From Sparassis latifolia (Eukaryota > Basidiomycota > Agaricomycetes > Polyporales > Sparassidaceae), in contig CM031556.1 of NCBI GenBank assembly GCA_018466975.1, forward strand, positions 2,418,001-2,482,000: a DNA stretch of 64,000 nt, read 5' to 3'. Each line of letters begins with the position of its first letter. Positions within the stretch are counted from its first letter, which is position 1. Of the stretch, positions 23,416 to 35,103 are shown piece by piece. The notes under the pieces were generated by a model, which had not been told where the DNA came from, made no database searches, and saw nothing but the letters and a program-made list of their open reading frames with translations. Both the position numbers and the translations under genes were made by a program.

Positions 23416-26202
23416 ATGAGCGTCATGAACACTGACCTCCGCTCTCAGGAGGACCATCTCAGACTCCTCCTCGACCAGCGCGCCGCCCGTGCTGATCTAC
23501 ATGGCCGCTTCCCCTCTATCTCTGAAATGTCCGATTCTCCCTCTGTCTATAGCCATCCCCGTTTCTCTCCTCGTCCTCCAGACAGGAGTCAGCTCGACCC
23601 CAACTCACCCTCTTTCCATGTAACTGTATCTTCACACCATGCCGTTCCACCTTCCGAGCCTCGTTCTCCAATATCCTCACTATCCGACCGCGAGCGTCTC
23701 AACTTTCCCAATGCTAGCAGCCTAGATCTTGACGACGACCCACGCTCCTCTTATGATTCAACAAAGTTTCCTTCGGAAGACGAAGAGCCCTCTCCGGAAG
23801 AAGACGAGGAAGACATGCCCAGACTCAGTGTGTATGGCCCAAAGATGAGGGTTCACTCACGCGCCCCTTGGGAGTTGGGCGAGGATGAGATAGAAGAACA
23901 GGATGAAGTTCCCTTACATCCCAAGCCTCCCAAACCCGATTCTGGCCGAAGAGGTTGGGGTTTGACTAAGGGTGCCAATGAAAAAAGACCAAGCATAGAT
24001 TCCAACCGCTCTCAGGCAAGGGGCAAGCAGTCCTTCGAGACCGTCTCTTCGTTCACGTCTAACGGGGGAGCACTCCTGTAGGTGGTTTCTCATAGTTGAG
24101 AGTACGTTCATTCGTTGACCCAGACCTCCTTCATCAGTGCTCTCGCGCAAGCATCGATGTCTTCCACTTCCCTTGCTTTGGCTCCGTCACCCCAGTCTAC
24201 GCTACGCGACAAGTTATCTCTTCCCCGCTTGCGTCCTCGAACTCCGTCCAATTCCCATCCCCCAAGTGTGGCATCCTCGGATGCCAATGATCATCGTCAG
24301 CCATTCTCTACGCACTCAGGAAACACTTCTCCCATGTCGCGCTATATGCACACTGCGTCACCAACAGGAATGTCTCCCGTTGAACATAATTTTTCCGGAC
24401 CTTCTGGACGAGCACCTCATGTCGTGCAGTATCAAGAGTACACCCATCCATATGCCAACCCGGATCTCGTGCACCGTATGGAAGATAATTCTCAACGGGC
24501 GTCACCTCGTCAACGAACCACGTCGGCCACGGTTAGTCGGAGCGATTCGAATGCGACTGTGACAGATACTGCCACTACGAGCAGCATGTTCCAGTCAGGC
24601 TCGTTCTCCACCGCCTCTCTCACGCCCGTAACGTCCGCCTCCTCTGTGAACCAGAGCGTAGGTGAGGCGTCTCCGCCAACGCGAGGTACAGTGATGGGCA
24701 AGGGAATATCGGCGCCTGTCGCAGTTGGTAAACTCCCTCTGCAGTCTCTGCCGCTGGGCGTCTTGGGGTCTCAGGAAGGTGGTGTCAAGCCGTCAATTAG
24801 AAACAGGGACACTAGAATTCTTTCCGGGGTGACGGGGAATGGATTCCTGGGATGGAGCGAGAGTTCGGTGGCTTCGTCAATCAAGCTGATAACTCTGGAG
24901 GAAGCCCAGGCACAGGCCAGGGAGCGCTCGAGGAGTGCTACCGCAAATCCAGCTATATCGAGTCCGTCCAGTGTTGGACCGGTGAAGTCGCAGGTCCAAG
25001 GAGGTGAATGGGACCAGCATAGCCTGAGTAGCCGCACGAGGACAAGGACGACGAGCGCAGGAAGTTCGAAGGCGAAGAACCCTACCGCTGATTTCAATCA
25101 GCGTGCCCCACCTCTCCCAACGGATTCTCCGTACCAGGCACAGCTCTCAGGTGGTGGGGTGCCTCCACGGACGATCGCGCGAAAACGCAGTGGATTCATG
25201 AGACTGTTCAATGCCAACCGTGAGCGGCCATCGCAGCACTCACCCCCTCCGCCGGTTCCTTCCTTGTCCACGGACACATTGGCCTACCCTACCCCTGTGC
25301 CTCAGTCCCCGGTTCCCCGGAAGAGTACAACCCATAGAGTTCCCGTCCCGTCCCTCTCGCCGTCACTCCTAGGCGAGGCGTCTGCGGATGGCGGTGAGAC
25401 CGTTTCCTTCGAAACACGTTCGGAACCAGGTAGCAGGGAGAACGGTGCGCAACGAGAGCGGCAGCTGAGCGCAAGACGTAAAGCGCGAGATCTTTCCATT
25501 GTCACTTCGCCAGCATTGCCTTCTGCAAGCGCTAAGCCTGCCTTCAATCCCATGTCCGTAGCGAGCGACAAATTGCTGGTAGTAGGACATCTCCCGACGA
25601 GCGCTGCCCAGCCGTCGTCCCTGCTCAGCCCGTCAGCGGTACCCAGCAGTGCACCTCCAGGCGCGACAGACTTTGTGGCGCTGAGTCTGAGGCCGGTGTC
25701 GACGCTCTTCAGCAACAGTTTTGCGGACCAGCTCATCAGCCCTGGCAATTCGTCATGTACTCGGCCATCCTTGGACCTCGATCTTGGCACGCCTACCACA
25801 GCTACGACTGTCATTTCACCGTTGAGCTCTGACTTTCCGTCAAAGGTCTATCCACGGGCGGCAGACGATAAGACTTTGCCGGTTGCCATTTCCTCGGACG
25901 ATCAGTCTTCCGTCATCCAAGCTCTGCAGGAGCAGGTCATGACGGCGCGGAGTGCGTGGCAGCGCCAGATTTGGGAGCTTGAGGGCCAGGTGCACGATCT
26001 CAAGGCTGAAGTCGATGAGTTGCGTTCCCATGAGAGCGAGAGCCGGTATTGCTCGGCATGTGGAAGGGGTGGCACTGGACGTTCCGCTGCAGAAGACAGT
26101 GGATATGTTGAAGATTTGAAGAAGGCCGGCGTTAAAGTCGGAGTGGTCAACAGACCACGAGCTCGTACGGGCGTGGGGTCACGCTTTGGAAGTGCGACTT
26201 AA
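23416..26202 (+). CDS. Ser/Pro-rich protein of unknown function with C-terminal coiled coil
   Basis: Not recognised as a named family. Two exons: 23416 to about 24079, then about 24115 to TAA 26200-26202, joined across a short intron whose donor GTAGGT follows SNGGALL. The product is about 910 aa. The first 220 residues are acidic and Ser/Pro-rich (FPSEDEEPSPEEDEEDMPR). The middle is low-complexity Ser/Thr/Pro with a basic patch (PPRTIARKRSGFMRLF). Near the end is a likely coiled coil (QVMTARSAWQRQIWELEGQV, DLKAEVDELRSHE) followed by a single CSAC pair. A second in-frame ATG at 23425 could be the start. Composition suggests a phosphorylated, largely disordered scaffold; that is inference. Confidence 0.75.
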
Positions 26203-26653
26203 GAGAGGCTGCGCCGTTCTCTCCATGCTATCATCATGCACTCACGTCGGTGTGCTTATAGCAGATCGTGGCTGTCCGCACATCTGATTCTTTCTTGTTT
26301 TACTATCCCGGATTCAAAGTGCTTGATTCTTCGGGACATTTCGCTCTTTGTCAGTTGGGTGTTTATTGGTAAAAATATTTTGTGGCCTTGTTCTAATGCC
26401 CACTGCCCGTTTTTCAGTCCAGATGTCCCTATATCCCTCTTTTTGATACCAAGTACCCAACAGATTCTGTAGTAATATGTCTACATTAGAACCCCCCACG
26501 ATCTATCTCCTCACCCACCATTCGTTTTAAGGCTCACATCTCGACCTACACTCTCTCATTTTGGTCTTGTTGTTTTGTTCTGTAATACGGAATTGCTCAT
26601 CGAGATGTGATTCCTGTAGCCCCGTAATATATACAGTCTCAGCTGATTGTCCC
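26203..26653. other. Convergent intergenic region
   Basis: 451 bp between two inward-facing stop codons, T-rich on the upstream gene's strand. Nothing but probable 3' untranslated sequence was seen. Confidence 0.4.
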
Positions 26654-29600
26654 TCAGTCGTCATCTGCACCGAGCAGCCACCCGATCCCCTTCTGTAGTA
26701 CACGAGCCGCCACATCACCGCCGTCTCCTCTTGTCCTGCTCCCTTCTCCGTTCCTGTGCGAACTGTCCTCCGGGACGAAGGATCGACCTCTGCTGCCGAC
26801 AGAGAATGGGAAATTGGCTGCAACCCGGTTAAATGCCTTGTTGGCGAAGGCAGCGGCATCCGGCGCGTTGGCTAGCAGCGGCGAGTGTGGCATATGAAGA
26901 TCCGGCATACGCAGATGTTGCAGGCGATCTGCCAAGGAAGGTGCGTCATGGTGAACGGAAACGCGCTTCCGGGGCCGGGTGGTGAGAGGGCCGTTACTGC
27001 CGCGAGAAGCCAGTCTCTCCCGGCGCTCTTCCATGTCTTCTTGCTCGAGGCGCCGCCATATTACGAGGACATCATGAATGTTCTCTGCAGGACACAGCTG
27101 CAGAGCACGACCTAGCAGGGTCATTTTCTTCTCGACGTCGTCGTATTCCGGATGGCGCCCCAGTTGGAAGCAAGCTACCCAGCAGACCTCACTCGCTTCT
27201 TCGACGCGGGGGTCTCCCGATGACCTGAGTTTGAGAACAGTTTCAACCATCCTCTCGCTGGTCTCGTATGCACGAGTGAAGTCTTCCGACTGCAAGGCTG
27301 TTTCGACCAGCATCGCCAGAGTTTTCACCTCAGCTATTGCGTCTCCACCGAAGCCGAGTTTCTCGACGAGCTCGAGGATAACTTGTGTGTGCTTGTAGGC
27401 GTCGCTATTGCTGGATAACACGCGGGACACAAGGGATAGGCGGTCTTTTGTCAGGCGTATCTCGAGAGGCGTGATCGGAGTGCCAGAACGGGTCATCAGG
27501 TTGAAAGAACATAGACGAGATGTCGCCTCAATGAACTCCTTCTCCTTGACGATACGTTCCGAGGGTGTCGGGATGCCGAGACTAGTGAGAATTAGGCGTC
27601 AGGTCGTCTGATACTTCTAACACCAATGATGGAGATTTACCAGTCGTAAGCAAGCTTCATGTCGCCGAAGTGATAATTACCGGAGCTTGCGTTCTCATAG
27701 AACTCCTGAGAACATGTCAGACATATGTCTTCAATGACATGGGGGTCCAACAACAAGTGGACGGTTGACGAACGCAACAGTGCCTTCGCAATGTCGAACT
27801 CTGTGTAACAAAGCGCCAATTCAGCATGGAAAGAAATTCACGCGTATCAAACTCACTAGCTGTGCTCAGCAAACCGCTGAAAAAGATGCGAATGATGTCG
27901 TCCCTCGAAAGCAGACAGAAAGCGCTTCTCGATCCACTATCTCCAGATTCCGATAATTTCAGCATATCTTCAAGCAACCATTCCCAATCTTCCTGAGATT
28001 CGAGTTTGTCTTGTGACCCACCAGCTCGGCGTGCCATCCTGTTCGCCCAGGATCGCTGCTCGGCTATATCTTGGTTACTCCGCAGGAACCATCGTAACGG
28101 TGCCGGCACGCTCCACCTCGAAAGTATCTCGCCTGATTCAAGGTGCACATCAAGAACGTCAAGAGCATGGGATAAAGATGATGACGGTAGAGGTTTGAAG
28201 AAAAGCATGAGGTCGGTGGGAGTGCAGCGAGGACGAGAGGTCGAGGGTACGACAAAATCACCTAGCGATGCGATGGTGGTATCCGCTGCCTCTGCTTCAT
28301 CCTCATCCTCCGGCGTGTCCCATGCAGGAAGACACTCGAATATACGACTCATTGTCGGCCATTCTTCTAGACTATCACTGCCATACAAGCATGCCAACGC
28401 AATGCGCGCCATATCCTCGTCGTTTCGTATCACACGTTGTGGAGGTGGTAGTGTCGGCTTGGACGCTTCGAATATGGCTGCGACGATCTCGAGGGGTGAT
28501 CCCAGAATGAAGTCGTAGAGTAGCCGGTTGGGAAGGGAAGGGTCTGGATGACCCGCACGCTCTGCGCGCGATTCCAGAACGAAAAGGTAGGGCATAACGA
28601 GTCTGCTGATATCGTTCGCAATTGTTTCGGGTTTCGAATTAGCGAGATAGGCACATACGACTTCTGCAGGATTCATGGACTTCCAACTGGCGATTGTCCA
28701 ATCGGTATCCTTGTCAGAAGTATGTGTATCATACACTAGGCGAGAGAGTAGACTGAGCTCCTCTCCGAGGGAATCAAGTTGAGGGACGCCCTGCGATGCG
28801 GCATGTTGCACTAACGAAAGAGCAACATCCACCATCCCCGTCGATGAGATGATGAGGTCGATACGATTCTGGTACCATTTGGCAAGTTCATCCGATGTCA
28901 ATGGGTCTGGACGGGGGGGAATACTCGAAATTTGTGAAGGGGCCTCAATATCCAGAGGTACACCGGATCCTGTTAGGGCCGCTTGTACGGTCGGATTCTC
29001 GGAGAAATCAGCTTCAGACCTCCAGGATTGGAACTCTGTCTTCTGTTCGAGTTCGATCGAAAGGTCGTAAGCTGGGAGTATGTCTCGGAATTCTGAAGCG
29101 AGTGCGTGCTCCGGAACACTTTCGAGAATGGCAAACCGGTACGGCCATAGTTCCGGTCCATGTCGCGTCACGACAATGCAGAGGGCTGCAAAGAGCTCCT
29201 GTGACGCGAGTAGGCATGAGATATCCAAGAGGCTGGCTGTCAGGAATATGGATAGAGGTAATGGTGACTTCCCGGGTGTGGATGGCGGAGCCTTCTCCGA
29301 GGAGTTCGTGGTAGCCTCGACCGCCCAAGGATCATCTTCCCATTCGTCGTCTGTCCCAGGACCAGAATCTTCCTCGTTCGCTGGAGCTTCCTTACATATC
29401 TGGACAAACGTGTTTAACCTGTCAAGACGATGTAAAAGGACGGCGCGTATGCGGCAGAGCTGTGCGTCCGCCGGCTCGTCCTGGAAGTGAGAGACCAAAG
29501 ACTCATGCCGTTTCTGCTCCTCGATCCGCGCGTCCTCCGACCCTTCATCTTCATCGTCATCAAGTGGACTCTGGTGTGCCCTTCGGCTACGTTCTAAGGC

Positions 29601-29813
29601 AGGTTGTGTCCTCTCTATTCCAAGGTCGAGCAATGACCGTTGCACGGTCGGGTCCTCCACAATGCGGTCGACACAAGCAGCAGCAGCCCAGAAGTCATCG
29701 CGGACAGGTTTAAGGAGTTGTTCCACATTGTCGGTCGTGAGTTCATCATCAGTTATGCGTGTCCATTGGGTGTAGGGGTCCTCCCGGGACGTGGAAGTCG
29801 AGGCGGACGCCAT
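26654..29813 (-). CDS. SEC39: Sec39-domain protein (Dsl1 tethering complex)
   Basis: Predicted subunit of the Dsl1 complex, which tethers Golgi-derived COPI vesicles at the ER; the animal counterpart is NBAS. ATG 29813 gives MASASTSTSREDPYTQW. The long first exon carries Sec39 landmarks: LFAALCIVVTRHGPELWPYR, LAKWYQNRIDLIISSTGMVD, LSLLSRLVYDT, MNPAEVVCAYLANSKPETIA and LVMPYLFVLESRAERAGHPDP. An exon with DICLTCSQEFYENASSGNYH follows, then the C-terminal exon from PLEIRLTKDRLSLVSRVL to WLLGADDD, including FTRAYETSERMVETVL. Stop TGA 26656-26654. About 1000 residues and only a few introns. The upstream frame extension to 29993 lacks an ATG-supported homology and was excluded. Confidence 0.88.
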
Positions 29814-30131
29814 GGTCTCACCACGACACGTGCATGCGGACGCTGAAAGACGTGACGCGACTGTCGAATCTCGATCATCTCGAGCTCGCGCGCGGCGAAA
29901 CAACGCAAAACTCGTTGGTATGTGTCGAATATAATGGGTTTCCGCGAGGCACGCAAGAGTAGTAATACAGATACTAATATCCCCAGCGCGCAAGTTCTGT
30001 CACTAGCACAGACGATGACGCCGAAACCTACTGCGCCCAAGCCACGGGCATTTTTCGACACGGCCGAGCACTTCATATACCGGGTCAAATGTCCATAGAC
30101 GTCCTCCCAACAAAAGGCCTGAGCTATGCAG
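29814..30131. promoter_or_regulatory. Intergenic region between NIP7 and SEC39
   Basis: 318 bp on the minus strand between the NIP7 stop and the SEC39 ATG. It should contain the SEC39 promoter. A continuous open frame crosses it but shows no family sequence. Confidence 0.35.
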
Positions 30132-30939
30132 TCAGAAGAGTGTTTCCTGTCGAAACAATCCATCATTAGAACAGTATATACGGATGCGGTGACCACTCAC
30201 TTCGTCACGCAAATACTCCCCAACGTCACTGAGACGCGCAATATCAGCATTGTGATGCGGCGTGTGAGAACACACTTACGCTTGGTGGAAAACAATGATA
30301 GCTGTAGGATCGAGTTTGCGAGTATCCACTGTTGATCGTGCAGTCACACCAAAACCCTAGTGCAAGTCAACGTATGGTCAACAACATGGATAACTCCATA
30401 CATACTAATGGTATGTCGCTCATGCTGAACACAACCACACCCTGATGTTCTGGGGTATCCTCCGTTATCCGGCCGAGATGCGCCTTGAGGACATGGTTGC
30501 CATACAGAAACGGCATCTCTCCGTTCGGCTTTATCCAGACCTACAACTCAAGACTAAACACTGCCCTGCTTTTGGCATCAGAAACAACACACCTTATATT
30601 TCGCATACTGAGCGAGGTAATCAAGTGCTGTGATATGCAGCTTGAACTTGCCGCTTTTTGAGAACTTCCCAAAACATGTGCCAAGGCTGACGAGATTTGG
30701 CCGTGCGACGGAGATGCCTAGGCGCATAGACGACTCGGAGACATAGAATACACGGTCTTTCTGTAGCCGGAAACAGTATGGTTCATCAGGCCTGTCAATT
30801 AGATGGACTAGATTCTTGCCCTATGAGATATGTCGTGTAAGGATGAGATGAGACACGGAGACGGAACGACGGAACGCACGATATAGTTCGCCAGCTTCGC
30901 GAACACGGCCTTACTCTCCTCTTCTGTGAGTGGCCGCAT
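30132..30939 (-). CDS. NIP7: Nip7, 60S ribosome biogenesis factor
   Basis: Pre-60S assembly factor that binds RNA through a PUA domain. The product opens [20 protein letters not shown] (ATG 30939-30937), then [24 protein letters not shown]-type sequence ([11 protein letters not shown]), [20 protein letters not shown] and [14 protein letters not shown]. The PUA part follows: [80 protein letters not shown]. The last coding exon is only 15 nt (30146-30132) and adds ETLF plus stop. Length near 180 aa as expected. The small exons explain why no single open frame shows it. Confidence 0.94.
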
Positions 30940-31107
30940 AATATCAATCTGGTGAGTCGACCGCAGACAAAGGAGTTAAAAGAACACGGCGTAGGTACTC
31001 GTGACAATTCAGCGAGAGAAAACCTCGAGATCGGGAGCCACGTGGAGATGTCGTCGTATAGATCTCGTCGCGATCTCAGATCTGACCTAACTCTGCTTTC
31101 CAGATCC
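30940..31107. promoter_or_regulatory. Bidirectional promoter, NIP7 / NRDE2
   Basis: 168 bp separate the two outward-facing ATGs if NRDE2 starts at 31108; only 108 bp if the upstream in-frame ATG at 31048 is used. No TATA box was evident. Confidence 0.45.
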
Positions 31108-34100
31108 ATGTCTGCCCCGTCTTTCTCCTCCTTTTCCCCCTCCTTCAGCTCGTTTCCAGACCTAGAAGCAGGTACAAGCAAGACCACCTCTATTCCGAAA
31201 GACAGAGATCAGGATGACAAGAGAAGGGGCAAGAAACGGGAGGGCCGGGACACAAAGAGCAAGGACCGGGACACAAAGGACAAGAAGCGGAAGCATGAGA
31301 GGCATTACCAGAAGGAACGCGACAAGGAGGAAAGTCGTTCCAGACAACATAGCAAGGACAGAGAGCAGGTGTATGGCGACTTCGACGACGAGCGACTGAA
31401 AGCAGCGGAAGACAGTCGTGAGCTTGGGCGGGTGGACGACGCAGGATCCTCAGGTGCAATGTCTCCGCCGCTGTACTTCACCGATCGCAAAGGCGACGCG
31501 CTCAACGTGCGTTTTGGCGGGCTGCATGCGGGTGACATTCCGCGATACATAATTGTCGATCGTGAGTGCTCGCATGTCTACAGTGGCGTTAATTAACGGA
31601 TCGAAAGGAGGTAGGACGGTGCTTGGGCTGGACAGGGCGTGGAAGGTCGTGCATCGTGGCAAGAGTGGTGTGGAAATTGGTATAGGTGGAAGACGTAAGG
31701 TATCGTCGAGTCTCCTCTGGCTCATTCATTGTAGACATGCGCTTAGGTGCCCCATCTAGATGCCTGCGTTAACAGACTCGAGCTCTCGGCGCCTGCTGGC
31801 CGCACCTACAAGGCGACTGTTGTCTTTGTCCAAGGACAAGGACAAGTATGAAGAAGTGGAAGGGTTCATCCGCCTGCCCAGCGGCCGCAAGCACAAAGAC
31901 GACCAGTCATACCGGTCCATCACCCTACAGAAACACGATGCAGCTTCCGACGAGTCAGGCTCCTCTTCATCTGAAGCCGAGAGCTCGGGAGACGAGTCGG
32001 ATACGACCCTGCTGACCTCGCTGCAAGTCACGCTCAAGTCTCTAGAAGAGAAGCTAACAGCCGACCCGGCTTCTGTACCAACATGGCTCTCCCTCCTCTC
32101 ACATACCCTTTCAACAATACCTCTGGATTCCAAGAACGCAACGAAAGCACGCTCGGAGATTACACTGTCTGTTCTCTCTCGCGCGCTTTCCGTGCACCCG
32201 AGCAATGCGACGTCGAGGGCACTGCGGCTGCGCTACATAAAGGCAGGCGAGGAGGTGTGGCACGAGAGCAAGTTGCGTGCGGAGTGGGAGACCGCTGTGA
32301 AAGTTGGAGGAATCGAGATCTGGCTCGAATGGCTCGATTGGCGGGTCAGGCATACGGAGAAGGGCATCGAGGGGGTGGTAAACGATGCAAAGCGAGTACT
32401 GGGAACACTTGGTTCCGGTGAGCAGGACGAACTTGGAAAGCTCAGGGTGCTGTGGAGGGTGGCTGTCGCATTCCGAGATGCAGGTGCGTGTAGACGGCAA
32501 TATCCCGTATTTTAGTTCGGCAGCGCCAGCGTACTTAATTTTCTGTGCAATTAACAGGTTATGTAGAGCGTGCTAGTGCGCTGTTTCAGGCCCAAGCAGA
32601 ACTGTACGTTTTTCCCAAGATGAAGTTAAATAGACTAATAGTGTGTAACCCCATAGAACTTTCAAGACTCCCCCTTCGTTGGCGTCAACGCTGCTCGAAA
32701 CTCAGCTGGATGCGCTGGAAGAATTTTGGGAATCTGAAAGCCTCCGCATCGGCGAAGCGGGAGCCCCTGGATGGTCATCATGGCTCGCCTCTGGCCGACC
32801 CGATCCCGACCCACACCAACTTCCCCGCAAATCAACAGATACCCGCACAGCAGATGCAGAAGCAGATGCATATCGGCGCTGGGCCGCGCTCGAGACGCTC
32901 GCAGACCGCTCTCAGCAGCTCCCCACGCGCACGCTGAACGCGGACGACGCCGCGGAGAGCGACCCTTTCGGAACGATTCTCTTCTCCGACGTGCGACCGC
33001 TGCTCGTCGCGCTGCGCACCCCGCGCGCGGCACACGCCCTCCGGATGGTCTGGCTCGCGTTCCTCGGGCTGCACGTTCCCGGGTTCGGCGCCGCGCTCGG
33101 CGCGGCGGAGGACAGCACGGACGACCGCTGGGCGGATGCGCACCTGGCTTCGCAGGCGTACTTGAATGCGTTGATTCCCGCTGAGGGCGATATGGCGCGC
33201 CTGCGCATTACGGCAGACGCACAGGCGGGGGTGCTCGTGGGGCGGGAGAGGGAGTACCGTACTGGGTTTGGGCCGGTGAAGAGCTGGAGGTGGGGTGTGC
33301 TCGGTGCGCTGGAGGGCATCGGGGAGGATGCGGGGGCGTGGCGGATGTGGATGAGGGAAGATGTTGTGGGTGTGGACCAGGGACTGGTGAGGGAGGTTTT
33401 TCGCCAGTGCAGGCGGGGCGGACTCGAGGATGTAGAGTGGGATGTGCTTGCATTGGCATTTGAGGCTGCCGTTAACGCCAAAGGGTATTATTTTATGTTG
33501 TATGTCTCCCAGTGATATGTTGAGCTAACAACTTTGCCTGACAGTGCTACGAAATTGTCCAAGGCACTCCTGGGATCTGCGCCGGATTCGTTACCGCTGT
33601 GGGCCGCGCACGCTCGTCTGGAGCGACTGAGAGGTCACACTGACGATGCGCGGAAGGTCTATCAGGCAGTTCTAGTGTCTTCGCATCCGCATCGCCCCGG
33701 AGATGGTTCCGTATGGTGGGACTGGGCGGAGACGGAATGGCTCGCGAGGAAGCCGGACGCTACGCTCCTGGTCATCGTGCGCTCCGCCGGGGCCGAAGGC
33801 ACCAGCGGGATCGCGATCCTGCGCGCAAAGCGGCAGCTAGACGGGCTGCTCGGGCAGGTGTCCGGTGCGCAGTGGAAGGAGCGCGAGGCGTGGATCAAGC
33901 TGCGCGCGCTGCTGGAGCTGCTGACGGCGTCGGTGCCGTCCGCGCTTGCGGTGCTCGACGGGCATCTTGGGGCGCTCGAGGTCGGATCCGCGGCGCATGA
34001 GAGTTTGACGGTTGCGACTCTGGCGCTTCTGTATTATCATGGTACGGTACTTCGCAATCCGATGCCCCCGGTGCTCCTGAGGCAGCGGACGGAGAGCGCG

Positions 34101-34793
34101 ATCGAGACGTACCCTAGCAATACGGTGGTGCTGGGCATGTTCCTCGAGGCGGAGAAGGGGCAGGGCATATGGGGACGCGTGCGGGCGATGTTGGGGGAAA
34201 GCACGGTGGACGGTGTGTCGAAGGAGAAGGACGTGGCGAGGCGGGTGGCCGAGGTGTGGGTGAGCGGGTGGGATAAGGGCCGGTGGGAGGCGGAGCAGGA
34301 GCGGACGCGGGGCGGGTTGTCTGCCGCCGTGCAGGACGATCGGTGAGTGGCTATTACAATCTTTTGAGGTAACATCGCTAACATCGGCGACTCAGGACGC
34401 GGGGAAGTGCGATTTTGTGGAGGTTATTCGTGGAATTTGAGATCCGAGTAGGGCAACTTGCAAAGGCGAAGAAGTTATTGTTTCGGGCAGTTGGGGAGTG
34501 CCCACTGGCGAAAGGTGAGTGCGTGGAACGAAATTGTGTTGCATGTAAACTAAGCTATTACATCAGAGCTGTATCTACTGGCATTTGGACCGCTCCGGTC
34601 AGAGTTCAGCGGGCGGGAGCTGAGCGAGTGGGCCAACACGATGGCGGAGCGAGGAGTGAGGATGCGGCAGGGGCTGGACGAGATGCTGGAGGGATGGACG
34701 GAGGAGAGAGAGGCGCGAGTCGAGAGCGGGAGCGAAGGGGAGGAGGAGATCGAGACGCGTGCACGGGAGCTGAGGCGGCTGCGGCCGTACTAG
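31108..34793 (+). CDS. NRDE2: NRDE2-family protein (nuclear RNA surveillance)
   Basis: NRDE2 proteins bind the exosome helicase Mtr4 and act in nuclear RNA turnover, and in nuclear RNAi in worms. The N-terminus is Ser/Phe-rich (MSAPSFSSFSPSFSSFPDLE) then Lys/Arg/Asp-rich. A conserved segment spans DIPRYIIVDR, then after short exons RLLAAPTRRLLSLSKDKDKY. The half-a-TPR-like helical region includes HPSNATSRALRLRYIKAGEE, VWHESKLRAEWETAVKVGG and IEIWLEWLDWRVRHTEKGIE, which are the best family signatures. Later parts include LWAAHARLERLRGHTDDARK and WRLFVEFEIRVGQLAKAKKL. It ends LRRLRPY, TAG 34791-34793. About eight exons. The second half is unusually GC-rich. An alternative in-frame start is ATG 31048. 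Confidence 0.86.
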
Positions 34794-35103
34794 ATCGATC
34801 GCGTTGTTTGTGCGTATTTGTGTGCTCTATTTGGATGCATTGTTTGTGCACGACCGAGGCCACACGAGGCGGGAAAGGCTCTCACCTGCCACCACAGCCG
34901 GCCATCGTCTCTGCGCCCTATTTCAGCCTGCAAGGCTCTGCCTCTCTCTATCGCGCTTTCAAGCGTCCATGTTTTTTCTCAGAGCCTCTTCGCTCCCTAT
35001 TTCTAGCACACTACACCCTTGCCCTGTCTAGACTCGGGTCTTAATTCCCTTAATCTCGCTCCACGGGCCGCCACCACTGCTACCCCACTTGCTCAGAGCG
35101 TCC
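34794..35103. promoter_or_regulatory. Intergenic region between NRDE2 and BYR4
   Basis: 310 bp between two genes on the plus strand. A pyrimidine-rich stretch (about 34930-35090) precedes the BYR4 ATG. No other element was recognised. Confidence 0.35.
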
